The translations under genes and the position numbers were made by a program. This document shows, piece after piece, positions 49,078 to 57,737 of a DNA stretch of 64,000 bases. Each line of letters starts with the position of its first letter. Within the stretch, counting starts at the first letter, position 1. The DNA lies in the NCBI RefSeq assembly GCF_905120465.1, contig NZ_CAJHOF010000003.1, positions 79,275 through 143,274 on the forward strand, given 5' to 3'. A model generated the notes under the pieces. The model worked only from the letters and a program-made list of their open reading frames with translations, was not told the DNA's origin and made no database searches. The stretch comes from Campylobacter majalis (GTDB lineage Bacteria > Campylobacterota > Campylobacteria > Campylobacterales > Campylobacteraceae).

Positions 49078-49727
49078 AATCTATATCCGCGACGTCTTAC
49101 GGTTTCGATTGTTGAGATATTAAGTGGTTTGTCCATTTTTTGGCGAATTTGATTAATGGCTACTTCTATTACATTTGGGGTTACTAGCTCAGGCTCTTCC
49201 CAAATAGCATCTAATAGCTGCTCTTTGCTTACAATTTGATCTGAATGACGAGCTAAATGAGTTAATACCTCAAATGGCTTACCTTTTAGCTCAATATCTT
49301 TACCCAAATATGTTATTTTTTCTTCGTCAGGATTGATTATCAAATCATCTATTTTAATTATATTTGTGCCACCAAATCGAAGTCTTGCTTCAAGTCTAGC
49401 AACAAGCACATCAAAATCAAATGGCTTTCTAATATAATCGTCAGCACCAGCTCTTAATGCCTTAATTTCGCTATCTTTATCATCCTTAGCTGATAAAACT
49501 ACAACAGAAGTGCGTGGTGATTTTTGTTTAATTATATTAATTAAATCCACGCCATCGCCATCAGGCAACATCCAATCTGTTAAAACCAAATCATAATTTC
49601 TAATGCCTATAAAATACTCAGCATCTTTAAAATTTTCAGAGCTATCAGTCTGATAACCAAACTCCTGCAAACCCTCAACAATGGTTTTATTGAGTGTTAC
49701 TTCATCTTCTACTATTAGTATTCTCAT
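49056..49727 (-). CDS. cosR: CosR/HsrA-type response regulator
   Basis: 223 residues. Receiver with D51 (LTDWMLPDGDG) and K101 region (YIRKPFDFDVLVARLEARLRF split across the motif), OmpR winged helix with TPNVIEVAINQIRQKMDKPL and TVRRRGYRFCFP. The C-terminal half is nearly the same as remembered C. jejuni CosR and H. pylori HP1043, essential regulators of oxidative-stress and core metabolism. Unlike HP1043, this receiver keeps the phospho-acceptor Asp. Preceded by a TACAAT -10 and GATAAGGAAAATAA. Confidence 0.93.
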   Translation of the reverse strand: MRILIVEDEVTLNKTIVEGLQEFGYQTDSSENFKDAEYFIGIRNYDLVLTDWMLPDGDGVDLINIIKQKSPRTSVVVLSAKDDKDSEIKALRAGADDYIRKPFDFDVLVARLEARLRFGGTNIIKIDDLIINPDEEKITYLGKDIELKGKPFEVLTHLARHSDQIVSKEQLLDAIWEEPELVTPNVIEVAINQIRQKMDKPLNISTIETVRRRGYRFCFPKKA

Positions 49728-49759
49728 TTATTTTCCTTATCAACGTAAAATTTTGCGTG

Positions 49760-49765
49760 ATTGTA
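49760..49765 (-). promoter_or_regulatory. -10 box for cosR
   Basis: Minus strand TTTATGATACAATC: TACAAT 32 bases before the cosR ATG, in the 78-base spacer to folB. Confidence 0.5.
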
Positions 49766-49805
49766 TCATAAATTAAGCAAAATTTCAAGATATTTTAAAG
49801 TAAAT

Positions 49806-50126
49806 TTAATATTTTCTGTGTATTTTTGCACCAACAGTTGCATTTTTAACAATTTCTAGTTTATAAATTTCCATGTTTAAGCTAATAAGTGCTTTGAAAT
49901 TTTGTTTTAAAACATCAGTGACAACACGCAATGATTCTTCAACAGTCATAAATTTATACTCATCATAAGTAGATTTTATAACCCGCATAATCTCAACATA
50001 ATCAACAAAATCATCCGCCATATACTCAACACTTATGCGAACTTTTTGCGTCTTTTCACGTTCAAAATCATACACTCCAATAATCGTATCAAACTCATAC
50101 TCTTTAATTATCGTGCTTAAGCTCAT
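49806..50126 (-). CDS. folB: Dihydroneopterin aldolase family protein
   Basis: 106 residues, tunnelling-fold size; begins with IIKEYEFDTIIGVYDFEREKTQKV, matching the FolB N-terminus, and has the usual VEESLRVVTDVL helix. Folate biosynthesis. Overlaps plsY by 4 bases; same order as remembered in C. jejuni (folB beside cosR and plsY). Confidence 0.85.
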   Translation of the reverse strand: MSLSTIIKEYEFDTIIGVYDFEREKTQKVRISVEYMADDFVDYVEIMRVIKSTYDEYKFMTVEESLRVVTDVLKQNFKALISLNMEIYKLEIVKNATVGAKIHRKY

Positions 50127-50731
50127 ATGACTTTTGCTTCCTTGCCACTTAGCAATCTCCTAATGTTTGGTATATGCTTATAAACGACAATATAAGCAAT
50201 TATAAGTATAGGAGCATGAGAGTAGATGCTTAAATCAGCGTGAAGTATAAAACTAGATATCACAAGTGCTAAAAGTGCTAAAAGTGAAGCAAGAGAGCTG
50301 ATTTTTAAAATCTTTCCTACAACAAACCAAACCACAACCGCAATCAAAAGCTCATACGGCAAGAAAAATCCAAGCACACCAGCCCCAGTAGCCACACCCT
50401 TGCCGCCTTCAAATGCCAAAAATGGACTAAAACAATGCCCTATCACAGCCAAAACCGCCATAGCCCATAGTGTCGCTTCAGATAGTCCTAAAAATTTTGC
50501 AACAAAAAGTGGCATTAGTCCTTTTAAAATATCACAAACAACAGTCAAAATGGCGATAAATTTTGCCTTTTTTGGATTTTGTTCTTTAATCACTCTTAAA
50601 ACATTTGTTGCACCGATACTGCGACTGCCACTTTTGGTTATATCAACTCCAGCAAAAATTTTACCAAATATCAATCCAAACGGCACCGCACCACACAAAT
50701 AAGCCACTAAATATGCTATTAAATTTTCCAT
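50123..50731 (-). CDS. plsY: Acyl-phosphate glycerol-3-phosphate acyltransferase
   Basis: 202 residues with about five membrane helices and the PlsY motifs CGAVPFGLIFGK, KSGSRSIGATNVLR and FEGGKGVATG. First acylation of phospholipid synthesis at the inner membrane. Identification is secure. Confidence 0.94.
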   Translation of the reverse strand: MENLIAYLVAYLCGAVPFGLIFGKIFAGVDITKSGSRSIGATNVLRVIKEQNPKKAKFIAILTVVCDILKGLMPLFVAKFLGLSEATLWAMAVLAVIGHCFSPFLAFEGGKGVATGAGVLGFFLPYELLIAVVVWFVVGKILKISSLASLLALLALVISSFILHADLSIYSHAPILIIAYIVVYKHIPNIRRLLSGKEAKVI

Positions 50732-50783
50732 ACATTCCCTTTAATAAAACAATAATGATATTTTAAATTTACTGATAGTTTAA

Positions 50784-51263
50784 TTAATAATAACCCAAAC
50801 AAAGCGTAGGAGTGAGCCTAATACGCTTTTCAAATGGAGTTGGTGAAAAATATTTACACTTTTCTATATATATTTGCAAATCATAATCCAGTCCAAAATC
50901 ATCATAAAATTTCTTTAAATTTACTAGCTTTATGCCATTTATCATCATCACATCAACAAGTTTGTAAAATTGAGATGGATTTGAACTAGTTAGATGCGAA
51001 TGAGCAAGTCCTGTAAAAGAACAAAATGCAGACGATAATACATATCCGCTTAAATCGGTGCATTTATCCACAATCATCTGGTATTTTTTGGGTATAGTTT
51101 TTTTAAGTAAAAAAACAGAGCGAGAATTTTCATATCTAGATGATACAACATCACGCCAAAACTGATAGGCATTTGATGAAATATCTGCTAATTCGCAAAA
51201 TTGAGCATTTAGCACATAATCATCCAAGCACTGATTTGCCGATAGTGTAAATTTCATATGCAT
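50784..51263 (-). CDS. Hypothetical protein
   Basis: 159 residues; an ATG two codons in (MKFTLS) is an equally possible start. No signal peptide, helix bundle or known motif; several aromatic residues and five scattered cysteines. Lies alone between rnpB and plsY, 52 bases before the plsY start. I do not recognise it; conservation would need a search. Confidence 0.6.
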   Translation of the reverse strand: MHMKFTLSANQCLDDYVLNAQFCELADISSNAYQFWRDVVSSRYENSRSVFLLKKTIPKKYQMIVDKCTDLSGYVLSSAFCSFTGLAHSHLTSSNPSQFYKLVDVMMINGIKLVNLKKFYDDFGLDYDLQIYIEKCKYFSPTPFEKRIRLTPTLCLGYY

Positions 51264-51320
51264 TATAAATACTTCGCTTACTTAGTCTTTAGTTATTTTG
51301 TAATAATTAAAATAAATTTT

Positions 51321-51628
51321 AAAGCACAGCGATAAGCCGAGTTCTGTCGTGAGTGATCATTTATCTGTGTTTGCATTTGCATACAAACTTTAGCGAATGG
51401 TTTAATTATAAGACTAAAACCGCCCATTCTTGCTACGCACTGGGTTTATAAGCCGCTTTGGTTGCCCAAAACGCTGGTAGGCTCTTACCCCACCCTTTCA
51501 CCTTTACCTTTTGGTAGTCTGCTCTCTGTTACACTTTCCCTTAGGTTGCCCTAGCCATCCGTTAGATGGAGTGCCGTCTTATTGTAGCTCGGACTTTCCT
51601 CTATTTCTAGCGATCACTTGCTGTGCTT
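51321..51628 (-). ncRNA. rnpB: RNase P RNA
   Basis: Bacterial type A RNase P RNA read on the minus strand. The 5' end (AAAGCACAGCAAGTGATCGC) leads into GAGGAAAGTCCGAGCTACA, the universally conserved P4 5' strand. The 3' end (ACAGAACTCGGCTTATC, then GCTGTGCTTT) carries the P4 3' strand and pairs with the 5' end as helix P1. The catalytic RNA of tRNA 5' maturation. A TACAAT box lies 6-11 bases upstream, fixing the start near 51627. Confidence 0.93.
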
Positions 51629-51633
51629 TTAAG

Positions 51634-51639
51634 ATTGTA
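51634..51639 (-). promoter_or_regulatory. -10 box for rnpB
   Basis: Minus strand CTTCGCTACAATCTT: TACAAT about 7 bases before the RNA 5' end. Confidence 0.65.
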
Positions 51640-51711
51640 GCGAAGTTTTACAAAATTTCACATTATTTTTATTAAAAATCAAAAATATAGTGCTAAAAGT
51701 GTATAAATTTA

Positions 51712-51747
51712 GCATACAAAAGGTGCAAACAAGCACCAAGTGTATGC
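51712..51747 (-). terminator. Hairpin at end of haem operon
   Basis: GCATAC-AAAA-GGTGC-AAACAA-GCACC-AAGT-GTATGC, two stems with an internal loop, 13 bases after the stop of the flavodoxin-like gene. Confidence 0.45.
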
Positions 51748-51759
51748 AATTAGCGTAGA

Positions 51760-52272
51760 TTAAATACCAGCAAAGGCCTTTTTGGCATTTGCCACATCGT
51801 TTTCATCTGGATGACTTTTTGCCGCTTCCCATCTAGCGATTCTTTCTGGCGTGATAGGATGCGGTGCTTTATCGCCCATATTTTGTGCCATTTCTATCAT
51901 CTGCTCGATCAGTTTTGGATCAATCGCACCCTGACATATAAACTCTCTTAAAATTTCATTGCCATTTGCACGTAAAATTTCACGTCCATTTTCAAGCATT
52001 TTCTCGCCATGCTCTCCGTCTGGTTCAGCACCTAATGTAATAAACAATCCAACTTTTTTATTGCTTAAATTTTCTTTTAAATAGCGTTTAAAATGTGCAT
52101 CTGGACCGCCTTTATCTACATAAAAACCAACCGCGACAAAATCATACTCGGCTAAATTTTTAGCAACTTCACTATCAAAACTAACCGCTTCACACTCTAA
52201 CTGCTGTGCTATCGCTTCGCCTATTTTTTTTGTATTGCCAGTTAGCGACGAATATACTACCAATTTTTTCAT
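51760..52272 (-). CDS. Flavodoxin-like protein of haem cluster
   Basis: 170 residues. FMN phosphate loop SSLTGNTKKIGEAI (8-21); then VAVGFYVDKGGPDAHFKRYL, unlike the respiratory flavodoxin FldA encoded at 5649. The C-terminus is helical with PITPERIARWEAAKSHP, as in flavodoxins found beside anaerobic haem-degradation genes (BilS-like). Last gene after chuW, 37 bases downstream. A likely electron donor to ChuW or to bilin reduction; that is inference from context. Confidence 0.8.
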   Translation of the reverse strand: MKKLVVYSSLTGNTKKIGEAIAQQLECEAVSFDSEVAKNLAEYDFVAVGFYVDKGGPDAHFKRYLKENLSNKKVGLFITLGAEPDGEHGEKMLENGREILRANGNEILREFICQGAIDPKLIEQMIEMAQNMGDKAPHPITPERIARWEAAKSHPDENDVANAKKAFAGI

Positions 52273-52309
52273 CTATAATCCTTATTAAATTTATAAACTT
52301 AGCACAAAA

Positions 52310-53530
52310 TTACTCAAAATCTTTTTGAACCATTTTGCTTATCTCTTCACTCATGCTATTACCCCAAAATACGCCATCTTTACTAAGCGTATAACCAGTG
52401 TCATTGATGCTTAAAAGCCCGTTGTTTTCACACTTTTTGAAAAACTCAAGAAGCGTTTTAAATGTATCATCGCTGATATATTTTTTCATATCATCAAATT
52501 TAACATCAACATATTGAAACAACGCACTAAATTTTTTAAACTCCAAATCAGCCTTTGGTAAAATTCCCACCATTTTCATGGTTTTTTTCATATTGTATAT
52601 ACCATAATCAGCTATGCCACCACCAGCACCTACACCAAGTGGCAATATATCAACACCAGCATGAGTTAAACGGATATATTTATACTTATCGCGTCCTTTT
52701 TTTGCTATTTTGGTTAGCTCCATATACTCGTATTCATCACTACTAAACATCTCATCAACAAAAGCATGATGTAAATTTTTATCAGTTTGCAAGTCATAAT
52801 AGTTTGGATCTATACTTTTGGCAAGTTCTGATCCTTGAAAAAATATCAAAGAATAAAAGCTCGTGCTATCTATGCCTAGACTTTTTACTATCTTTGCATC
52901 TTCAATCACATCACTAACGCTTTGTTCTGGATAGTTATAAATGATATCTGTGCATAATAGTCCGTTAAAATTCTCACGAAGTTTGCTTAAATGCTCTATT
53001 GCATTTTTTGAGTTATGAACCCTATTTAGCAGCTTTCGACCACGCTCATTAAAAGTCTGTATGCCTATACTAAATCGATTTACTCCAAACTCACTCATCA
53101 TTTTTAGTTTAGACAAGCTTAGATTATGAAGTGTGCTTTCAAAGTTAAACTCACACTCACTACTTAGGTTAAATTTCTCATTTATCGCTGTTAAAATACG
53201 CTCTAAATGTTTTTGTTTAAGTATAGTTGGCGTACCTCCACCAAAATATACGCTCTCAAAACTCTTTGCTTTTATATACATTCGCTCAGAAAAAGCATCG
53301 ATTTGAGCCAATAAATACTCAGTGTATTCATCAAGCTCTTCATCTAACTTTGTCCTATTCATAGAACAAAATGAGCATATATTATCGCAAAAAGGCACGT
53401 GAAAATATATCACGCCTTGCTTTTGTTCTGATAGGTTCTCGTCCAAAAACGAAAACAACTCATTTTCACTAGAAAATGTTGAGCGTTTGGGATGCCCTGA
53501 ATGATGAGACTTCACCCTGGTTTCAAACAT
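52310..53530 (-). CDS. chuW: Radical-SAM anaerobic haem-degrading enzyme (ChuW/HutW family)
   Basis: 406 residues of the HemN-like radical-SAM group. Cluster cysteines C48, C52 and C55 (FCDNICSFC), FGGGTPTILK and FSIGIQTFNERG. The C-terminal region differs from HemN and contains LPLGVGAGGGIADYGIYN. E. coli O157 ChuW opens haem without oxygen to anaerobilin. The position between chuD and a flavodoxin gene supports that role over coproporphyrinogen oxidation, though HemN-type activity cannot be excluded by reading. Confidence 0.85.
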   Translation of the reverse strand: MFETRVKSHHSGHPKRSTFSSENELFSFLDENLSEQKQGVIYFHVPFCDNICSFCSMNRTKLDEELDEYTEYLLAQIDAFSERMYIKAKSFESVYFGGGTPTILKQKHLERILTAINEKFNLSSECEFNFESTLHNLSLSKLKMMSEFGVNRFSIGIQTFNERGRKLLNRVHNSKNAIEHLSKLRENFNGLLCTDIIYNYPEQSVSDVIEDAKIVKSLGIDSTSFYSLIFFQGSELAKSIDPNYYDLQTDKNLHHAFVDEMFSSDEYEYMELTKIAKKGRDKYKYIRLTHAGVDILPLGVGAGGGIADYGIYNMKKTMKMVGILPKADLEFKKFSALFQYVDVKFDDMKKYISDDTFKTLLEFFKKCENNGLLSINDTGYTLSKDGVFWGNSMSEEISKMVQKDFE

Positions 53531-53573
53531 AATCTCTCCTTCATTTTAATCCCTCCCCCTCCTTAAATTTTGC

Positions 53574-54374
53574 TTATTTTAGCATTTTTTCTATCGCTTC
53601 AATATTCTCACTAATACGCGGTGTTCCACGAAGTAATAGTGATGATGGTATTGTAATAATCTTGCCATTTTTGGCGGCATTTATCTTTTTTAGTGTTGGA
53701 TTTTGAGCCAAAATTTCACTCTCACTACCACCCATTCCACCTACTACTATTATATAATCAGGATTTGCACTAAGTAAAATTTCAGGCGATATTATCGGTG
53801 TTTGTCCGCTCATGCCACTTGCTATATTTACAAAACCAAGCTTAGCAAATATATCACCAACAAGCGAATTATCATTAAATGCCATAATAGGCGTAGATGA
53901 GAATAAAATTGCTACTTTTTTGCCTTGATAACCAGAGTTAGCAAACTCAGCAACCTTTGTTTTAGTTTGAGTAATTAGTTCTTTTGCTTTCTCTTCTTTG
54001 CCTGTTTCTTTGGCAATTAAATTTATATTTTTATAGATATCTTCTAAGCTATCTGACTTAATGACTAAAGTTTTAATGCCAAATTTAGCCAAATCTGCAT
54101 TCACGCCCTGAGAATGAAAGCTAGTCACAACCAAATCAGGACTAAGCTCCATAATTTTTTCAAGATTAGGCTTTGAGTATGTGCCAACGCTTGGTAAATT
54201 TACGGTCTTATCCTCAGGCCAAATTTTAGCCATTGTGAGTGTTGATATGGCAGCTATTTGATCATCTACTTCAAGCAAATACATCATCTCTACAACGCTT
54301 GGCTCAAGCACCACAATCTTTTTGGCATAGACCAAACTAGCCACCAAAGACAAAATTAATACAATTTTTTTCAT
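53574..54374 (-). CDS. chuD: Haem ABC transporter periplasmic binding protein
   Basis: 266 residues with signal peptide (1-17, SLVASLVYA). TroA/BtuF-like fold: VVLEPSVVEMMYLLEVDDQIAAI, then LSPDLVVTSF, and ANPDYIIVVGGMGG. Binds haem and hands it to ChuB. Follows the ATPase gene by 2 bases. Confidence 0.85.
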   Translation of the reverse strand: MKKIVLILSLVASLVYAKKIVVLEPSVVEMMYLLEVDDQIAAISTLTMAKIWPEDKTVNLPSVGTYSKPNLEKIMELSPDLVVTSFHSQGVNADLAKFGIKTLVIKSDSLEDIYKNINLIAKETGKEEKAKELITQTKTKVAEFANSGYQGKKVAILFSSTPIMAFNDNSLVGDIFAKLGFVNIASGMSGQTPIISPEILLSANPDYIIVVGGMGGSESEILAQNPTLKKINAAKNGKIITIPSSLLLRGTPRISENIEAIEKMLK

Positions 54375-54376
54375 TG

Positions 54377-55150
54377 TTAATCCTTTTTTGCAATGACAAT
54401 CGGAGCGCCATTGTGTGTTAAAATTTCACATTTTAATCCATACACATCATTTAAAATTTCACTTGTGTATAAATTTTTTATCTCATCGTTGTATTTTAAT
54501 TCGCCTCTTTTTAGCATAACAGCACGAGTGCAAAACATACAAGCTAAGTTTAAATCATGAATCACAGCAAAGCTAATAAGTCCCAACTCATCGGTTAAAC
54601 GTTTGCATATTTTTAGCATATTTACAGCATAATTTAGATCAAGTGCGGATGTTGGCTCATCTAAAAGTAAAATTTTTGGCTCACTAACTAATGCTCTAGC
54701 GATAAGAACCTTGCCAAATTCGCCACCACTTAATGAGTTAGCCAAACGCTCTTTAAACTCTGAAATTTCAAGTAAATTCATAACTTCATCTACTTTTTTA
54801 TAATCACTCTTATCATATCCACTAAATGCGTTTTTTAAATGCGAATAACGTCCCATTAAAATGACATCTTTTACTTTAAAAGGTGCATTTAACCCACTTT
54901 TTTGTGGGACAAAACCGATAATTTTGGCTAAGTTTTTAGCACTCATTTGACCTAAATTTTCATTATCGAGCGTAATTGATCCAGATTGTGGGGTTAAAAT
55001 GCCTAATATATTTTTTAAAAGTGTGCTTTTACCGCAACCATTTGCACCAAGTATGCCCAAAAACTCTCCGCTTTTTGCTTCAAAATTTATGTTTTTTAAA
55101 ATTTGTCTATCATCGTATGAGAAATTTAAATTTTGTATGCTTAATCTCAC
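54377..55150 (-). CDS. chuC: Haem ABC transporter ATPase
   Basis: 257 residues. Walker A GANGCGKST, signature LSGGEFGKVLIARAL and Walker B ILLLDEPTSALDL; FepC/HmuV type. Overlaps chuB by 4 bases. Substrate inferred from chuZ and chuW nearby. Confidence 0.9.
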   Translation of the reverse strand: MRLSIQNLNFSYDDRQILKNINFEAKSGEFLGILGANGCGKSTLLKNILGILTPQSGSITLDNENLGQMSAKNLAKIIGFVPQKSGLNAPFKVKDVILMGRYSHLKNAFSGYDKSDYKKVDEVMNLLEISEFKERLANSLSGGEFGKVLIARALVSEPKILLLDEPTSALDLNYAVNMLKICKRLTDELGLISFAVIHDLNLACMFCTRAVMLKRGELKYNDEIKNLYTSEILNDVYGLKCEILTHNGAPIVIAKKD

Positions 55151-56130
55151 TGTATGCCCCTACGTGAGTTAATGGCTAAAACCAAGAAAAACGGAGCACC
55201 AAAAAATGCAGTTATAACGCCTATTGGAACCTCAATTGGTGCTAGAATGCTTTTTCCTATACTATCACAAAACAGCACAAAAAATGCACCAGCCACAAGC
55301 GACAGTGGTATTAAAATAGCGTTATTTGAAGTCTTTAAAAGTAGTCTTAAGGTGTGCGGTATAATAAGCCCAACAAAGCCTATCATGCCAGTAAAGCCAA
55401 CCGAAAAACTAACGGCCAAAGCAGATACTACAAGTAGTCTTTTTTTGATTTTTGCAGTATCTAGCCCAAGTGCTTTTGCTTCTTCGTCGCCACTTAAAAG
55501 CACGTTTAAATCATGGCGTTTTATGTAAAAATATAGCACACAAAAAATAAGCGGAAGTGTGATTATAAATACCTTGTCCCAATTCGCACCGCCTAAATAT
55601 CCCATAGACCAAGCCACTATCTTAAAACTATCTTCGCCGATTAAATATGTAGCAAATGAAGTAAAAGCACCCAAAAATGATGAAAGAGCGATGCCTATTA
55701 TTAACAGCGTCGCGACGGATTGAGTTTTTTTTGCTAATTTAAATATAAAAAGAGAAAGCAAGGCAGAACATATAAAAGCAAAAACTCCGTAGTAAAAATC
55801 AGGCAATTTAAGCAAATATGCAACAACCGCTCCAAAAACAGCACTTGCAGCTATACCGATGATGTAAGGATCGGCTAATGGATTTAAAAAAACGCTTTGG
55901 GTTACAACACCAGAACTAGCTAAAAGCATGCCTATTAGTATCGCCATTACTACGCGTGGTGCCCTCAACTCAAGCAAGATAGTTGATCGCATATCATCAC
56001 TCAAACCACCCCTTAGTATCTCAAACACCTCGCCCAATCCAATATTTGCTCCACCAAGCGTAAGTGAAATAATAGACAAAATTATAGTTGCAATCGTTAA
56101 TAAAATAAATAGAGTTTTTTGATTTGTCAT
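55147..56130 (-). CDS. chuB: Haem ABC transporter permease (FecCD family)
   Basis: 327 residues, about nine to ten membrane helices. Family motifs: LELRAPRVVMAILIGMLLASSGVVTQ region, NPLADPYIIGIA and GFVGLIIPHTLRLL. First gene of the chuB-chuC-chuD-chuW-flavodoxin operon, with its own promoter at 56182-56187. No TonB-dependent haem receptor gene is in the window. Confidence 0.88.
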   Translation of the reverse strand: MTNQKTLFILLTIATIILSIISLTLGGANIGLGEVFEILRGGLSDDMRSTILLELRAPRVVMAILIGMLLASSGVVTQSVFLNPLADPYIIGIAASAVFGAVVAYLLKLPDFYYGVFAFICSALLSLFIFKLAKKTQSVATLLIIGIALSSFLGAFTSFATYLIGEDSFKIVAWSMGYLGGANWDKVFIITLPLIFCVLYFYIKRHDLNVLLSGDEEAKALGLDTAKIKKRLLVVSALAVSFSVGFTGMIGFVGLIIPHTLRLLLKTSNNAILIPLSLVAGAFFVLFCDSIGKSILAPIEVPIGVITAFFGAPFFLVLAINSRRGIQ

Positions 56131-56154
56131 TAAAATTTTAATCCCAATTTTATC

Positions 56155-56171
56155 GATAGGATAGCGATAAT
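56155..56171. promoter_or_regulatory. Candidate Fur-type operator at chuB
   Basis: Three spaced GATA units (56155-56158, 56160-56163 and GATAAT at 56166-56171) between the chuB -10 box and its start codon. Fur boxes are built of GATAAT-like hexamers, so this is a plausible but unproven iron operator. Confidence 0.3.
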
Positions 56172-56181
56172 CCTTACCAAA

Positions 56182-56187
56182 ATTATA
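56182..56187 (-). promoter_or_regulatory. -10 box for chuBCDW operon
   Basis: Minus strand GCTTTTGTTATAATTTT: extended -10 TATAAT, 52 bases before the chuB start. Confidence 0.65.
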
Positions 56188-56237
56188 ACAAAAGCAAGTT
56201 TAAAATTTAATTATAAGTAAATGTAGCTTAAATTAAA

Positions 56238-56266
56238 TTCCAGTCAAAGTTTAAATTTGACTGGAA
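56238..56266 (-). terminator. Terminator after chuZ
   Basis: TTCCAGTCAAA paired with TTTGACTGGAA (11 bp, 7-base loop), 10 bases after the chuZ stop and followed by TTTAATTT on the minus strand. It separates chuZ from the chuB operon. Confidence 0.7.
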
Positions 56267-56275
56267 AAATAGATA

Positions 56276-57010
56276 TTAACGTTTAGTGTGTGGATTATTT
56301 ACGCGACCGCTATCAACGATTTTAAAACCTTGCGTATCATATGCCGCACCAAACCCCTTAACATACCTGCCTTTAATAGGCGTAATTTTAACAATGTAAA
56401 AATCTTTCATATCTTTAATGAATGCAAGTGCTGATTCATTTGGATAAGCCGCTTCAAATTTAGCCATAAACTCATCTTTTAAGCTCTCGTCTAAAAACTC
56501 AGCCGTAGCACTAAAGCTCACTCTAACTCTTGCAAAAAGGCTCTTTGCTGATTTTTCATCTTCTATAAACATTATAGAAACTTTATCTGGATTTTGTTTT
56601 AAAGAGTGATAATGTTCAGCCACTGAGGATATACAGATATAATACGCACTTTCATCTTTTATAAAAGGTGCATATGACGATACTGGTTTGTCATCTCTTA
56701 CGCTTGAGATAAGCACGGTTTTAAATGAGTTAAGGAATTTATCCATGCCATCTTGGACGGTATTTACTTTTGTGTCATCTTTTATAGCTGTATATAGCTC
56801 AATAATAGCATCCCTAAAGCCATCGCCACCAGCTTTATTTAAAAACGGCACAAATGTTACAGCCTCATCACATGTAATTTCCATGCCATCTTCATTTATG
56901 TCAGTCATTCTGACATTCGTAGGCTCAGCTACACCGCTAAATTTCTTACAAAACTCAATAACGATACCTAAATGATCGCTATTCATATGATCAATTGCTC
57001 TTTGCTTCAA
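56276..57010 (-). CDS. chuZ: Haem oxygenase, HugZ/ChuZ family
   Basis: 244 residues of the split-barrel haem oxygenase family. The N-terminal part starts AIDHMNSDHLGIVIEFCKKF (DUF2470-like); the middle is a pyridoxamine-oxidase-like barrel (VLISSVRDDKPVSSYAPFI). The far C-terminus keeps a histidine (NNPHTKR, H241), where HugZ places its haem ligand. Releases iron from haem using oxygen. A separate unit immediately upstream of the importer operon. Start preceded by TAAAGGATATTC. Confidence 0.92.
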   Translation of the reverse strand: MKQRAIDHMNSDHLGIVIEFCKKFSGVAEPTNVRMTDINEDGMEITCDEAVTFVPFLNKAGGDGFRDAIIELYTAIKDDTKVNTVQDGMDKFLNSFKTVLISSVRDDKPVSSYAPFIKDESAYYICISSVAEHYHSLKQNPDKVSIMFIEDEKSAKSLFARVRVSFSATAEFLDESLKDEFMAKFEAAYPNESALAFIKDMKDFYIVKITPIKGRYVKGFGAAYDTQGFKIVDSGRVNNPHTKR

Positions 57011-57737
57011 AGAATATCCTTTAAAAATAATTTAAAAATTGTTTGCTATTTTATTAAATTTTAAATTAAAACTGATTTAAAGTATCATTTTATATTGTAT
57101 TATTAAAAATTTAGCTCCAAAACAAAACTTTTTTACAATAAAGCATTAAAATTAAGAATGCTATTCTTATTAAAGTAAGCAAAACATAAAAAAGATAATT
57201 TTATTTTATAATTTTTTGAAAAAATGATGAAATTTTAGGGGTTGTTTTCTACTTCGCTAACGCTCGTAGCTTTCCAAGAACTACTTCGCTAACGCTCACT
57301 TAAATTTGCCAAACTATTAAAACTTTAGCTTCCAGACAAAGCAAACTAGAAATTTAACCGCTAAATTTACATAATTTTACTTAATTTTTAAACCATATCT
57401 AACATCAAAAAGATATGGTTGTTTAAAATCTATATAATCTAACTTCTTAAAATATAAAATTTTCAGTATTCAAATTTACAAAAACAAGCGTAGGATTTTT
57501 GTAAGGCAAAAGGTTTGCTTGAAAAATATTTTAAATTTGTCTAAATTTCTTTATTTAAATTTTGACATGTTAAATATGTTCGTGTGTTTTTATTATTACT
57601 AGACGACAAGCCATCCGAATAAAGGACTTTGCTTTGATCAATATCTTGCAAGAGTATAGCTATAGTCTATTTTTTACAAATAATTTGCTTAAAAAATCTA
57701 TTTAATTTGTTTTAACCAAGTCCACTTCTACAACATC
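57011..57737. other. Gene-free spacer upstream of chuZ with short repeats
   Basis: 727 AT-rich bases. Contains two copies of CTACTTCGCTAACGCTC (57249-57265 and 57281-57297) and the small palindrome TAAGAAT-GCT-ATTCTTA (57153-57169). The chuZ promoter should be in the first 100 bases, but I see no clear -10. An open stretch at 57574-57705 has no start codon and no known motif. Confidence 0.55.
57249..57297. repeat. 17-bp direct repeat pair
   Basis: CTACTTCGCTAACGCTC at 57249-57265 and again exactly at 57281-57297, 32 bases apart. Related CTTCGC/GCGAAG motifs occur in the 3.8-4.2 kb spacer. Confidence 0.7.

Noticed and set aside
57153..57169. Palindrome TAAGAAT-GCT-ATTCTTA as a Fur or PerR operator for chuZ
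   Set aside because: It lies about 145 bases upstream of the chuZ start with no clear promoter beside it; too weak to call.
57574..57705. Open stretch ending in ...RRQAIRIKDFALINIL... upstream of the DUF411 gene
   Set aside because: No start codon, no ribosome-binding site and no motif I recognise; could be chance or a remnant.
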